Assembly (NCBI GenBank): GCA_020717885.1
Contig: DYDN01000055.1
Location: forward strand, 1 to 5,602
From: Candidatus Forterrea sp.
GTDB lineage: Archaea > Iainarchaeota > Iainarchaeia > Iainarchaeales > JAAZKV01
Reading direction: 5' to 3'
Length of the DNA: 5,602 nt
Positions 5,077 to 5,602 of this stretch are shown in pieces (position 1 is the stretch's first letter; each line of letters opens with the position of its first letter). A program made the position numbers and the translations under genes. Below the pieces are notes generated by a model. That model was not told where the DNA came from. It did not search any database and was given only the letters and a program-made list of their open reading frames with translations.

Positions 5077-5514
5077 ATGTCATTCTTAGGATTATTCAAA
5101 AAGAAGGATTCTGCTCAAGCAGGGTCTGAACAGAAAATTGAAGAAGAGAAGAGCGAGGAAGAAAAAATTCTTGAGGGTCACGAGAATGGAGAAGTAATTA
5201 TTCCTAATCACGTTAAAGAAGCAAAAGTAGCTGCGGCAGAAATGTTTTTGGAGAAAAAAAATAGTAAGAACGTTTTCAAAGTTACGGGAATTTATGATGT
5301 TGGGGTACACATAATGCTCACGGGAATTGTTTCCTCTGGAAAATTAAAGAACAAGATGAAGGCAAAAGTGAATAACAAAGATATTGTTGTTGAGGAAATA
5401 AAAATTGGTTCAAGCGTTGTGAAAGAACTCCTCGCGAACGAAGAAGGAACTGTATTTGTAAGAGCCAAGCACTTCCCTGTAATACGCGTGGATGACGAAA
5501 TTGAGTTCAAATAG
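5077..5514 (+). CDS. Small protein resembling EF-Tu domain II
   Basis: The protein has 145 residues. Residues 1-10 (MSFLGLFKKK) are followed by an acidic, charged, probably disordered or coiled stretch (18-35, rich in Glu and Lys). The region 40-65 is a likely linker or helix. Residues 66-144 look like the beta-barrel second domain of translation GTPases: VFKVTGIYDVG then IMLTGIVSSGKLKNKMKAKV, a VVEEIKI strand, EGTVFVRAK, and RVDDEIEF at the end. This follows the usual order of tG.v.sG, a basic strand, and Gd.i at the close. There is no GTPase domain, so it is not a factor by itself; ribosome, RNA or factor binding is only inferred. The ATG at 5077 is chosen because GGAG (5064-5067) is 9 nt upstream; the TTG at 5062 overlaps that site. 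I am sure of the gene, less so of the fold. Confidence 0.8.
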   Translation: MSFLGLFKKKDSAQAGSEQKIEEEKSEEEKILEGHENGEVIIPNHVKEAKVAAAEMFLEKKNSKNVFKVTGIYDVGVHIMLTGIVSSGKLKNKMKAKVNNKDIVVEEIKIGSSVVKELLANEEGTVFVRAKHFPVIRVDDEIEFK

Positions 5515-5538
5515 AGCTAATTCTGAAAAATCAAATCC

Positions 5539-5577
5539 CTCCCTAGGCTTTGTTGAAAGTCTTTGTTTTTAGGGGAG
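5539..5577 (+). terminator. Possible terminator after the EF-Tu-domain-II-like gene
   Basis: CTCCCTA (5539-5545) can pair with TAGGGGAG (5570-5577) if one G is bulged, closing a loop that includes the T-rich CTTTGTTTTTA. The position, 25-60 nt past the stop codon, and the T-rich run suit archaeal-style termination, but the stem is imperfect. Confidence 0.3.
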
Positions 5578-5602
5578 AATTTTGTTGCCTTAAAAAATTA
5601 AG

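Overview
The left half of the window (1 to about 2670) is a diversity-generating retroelement (DGR). Its order is variable protein, Avd-type accessory protein, template repeat (TR), reverse transcriptase (RT), all on the + strand, the same order as mtd-avd-TR-brt of phage BPP-1. The strongest evidence is the TR (1409-1517) against the variable repeat (VR, 623-733) at the 3' end of the first gene. By hand alignment 26 bases differ, and 22 of these are at template adenines. The RT carries the DGR-specific IGNHTSQ motif and a YVDD catalytic site. DGRs as a class are known, including in DPANN archaea and Patescibacteria, so the system is not new in kind. Its odd points are: (i) a 2-nt insertion inside the VR that throws the variable protein out of frame; (ii) an Avd gene split at an A AAA AAG heptamer lying in exactly the phase for -1 frameshifting; (iii) a TR embedded in frame in the open reading frame that continues into the RT; (iv) a GNRA-loop hairpin with a T8 tract between VR and avd.

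From 2671 to 3234 there is no credible gene. This stretch starts with a 191-nt run without any G on the + strand, including three exact 23-bp tandem copies, followed by short direct and inverted repeats. It separates the + strand DGR from a convergent minus-strand gene.

The right part (3235-5602) looks chromosomal and compact. It has a minus-strand PurD-like ATP-grasp ligase with an altered active-site signature, a divergent promoter region, a 24-residue Lys/Arg peptide gene, a GC-rich two-hairpin segment that may be a small RNA, and a gene for a small protein resembling EF-Tu domain II.

Organism: an AT-rich, compact prokaryotic genome with Shine-Dalgarno sites (GGAGG, GGAG). The tiny basic peptide, the small EF-Tu-domain-II-like protein and the divergent PurD-like ligase lead me to favour a DPANN archaeon, with a Patescibacteria-type bacterium as the alternative. 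This is inference, since no rRNA or other marker is present. In the expected working model, the TR RNA is copied by the Avd-RT complex with errors at adenines, and the cDNA replaces the VR. This alters 21 codons in the binding face of a C-type-lectin-like (DUF1566-like) domain of a cysteine-containing, probably exported protein.
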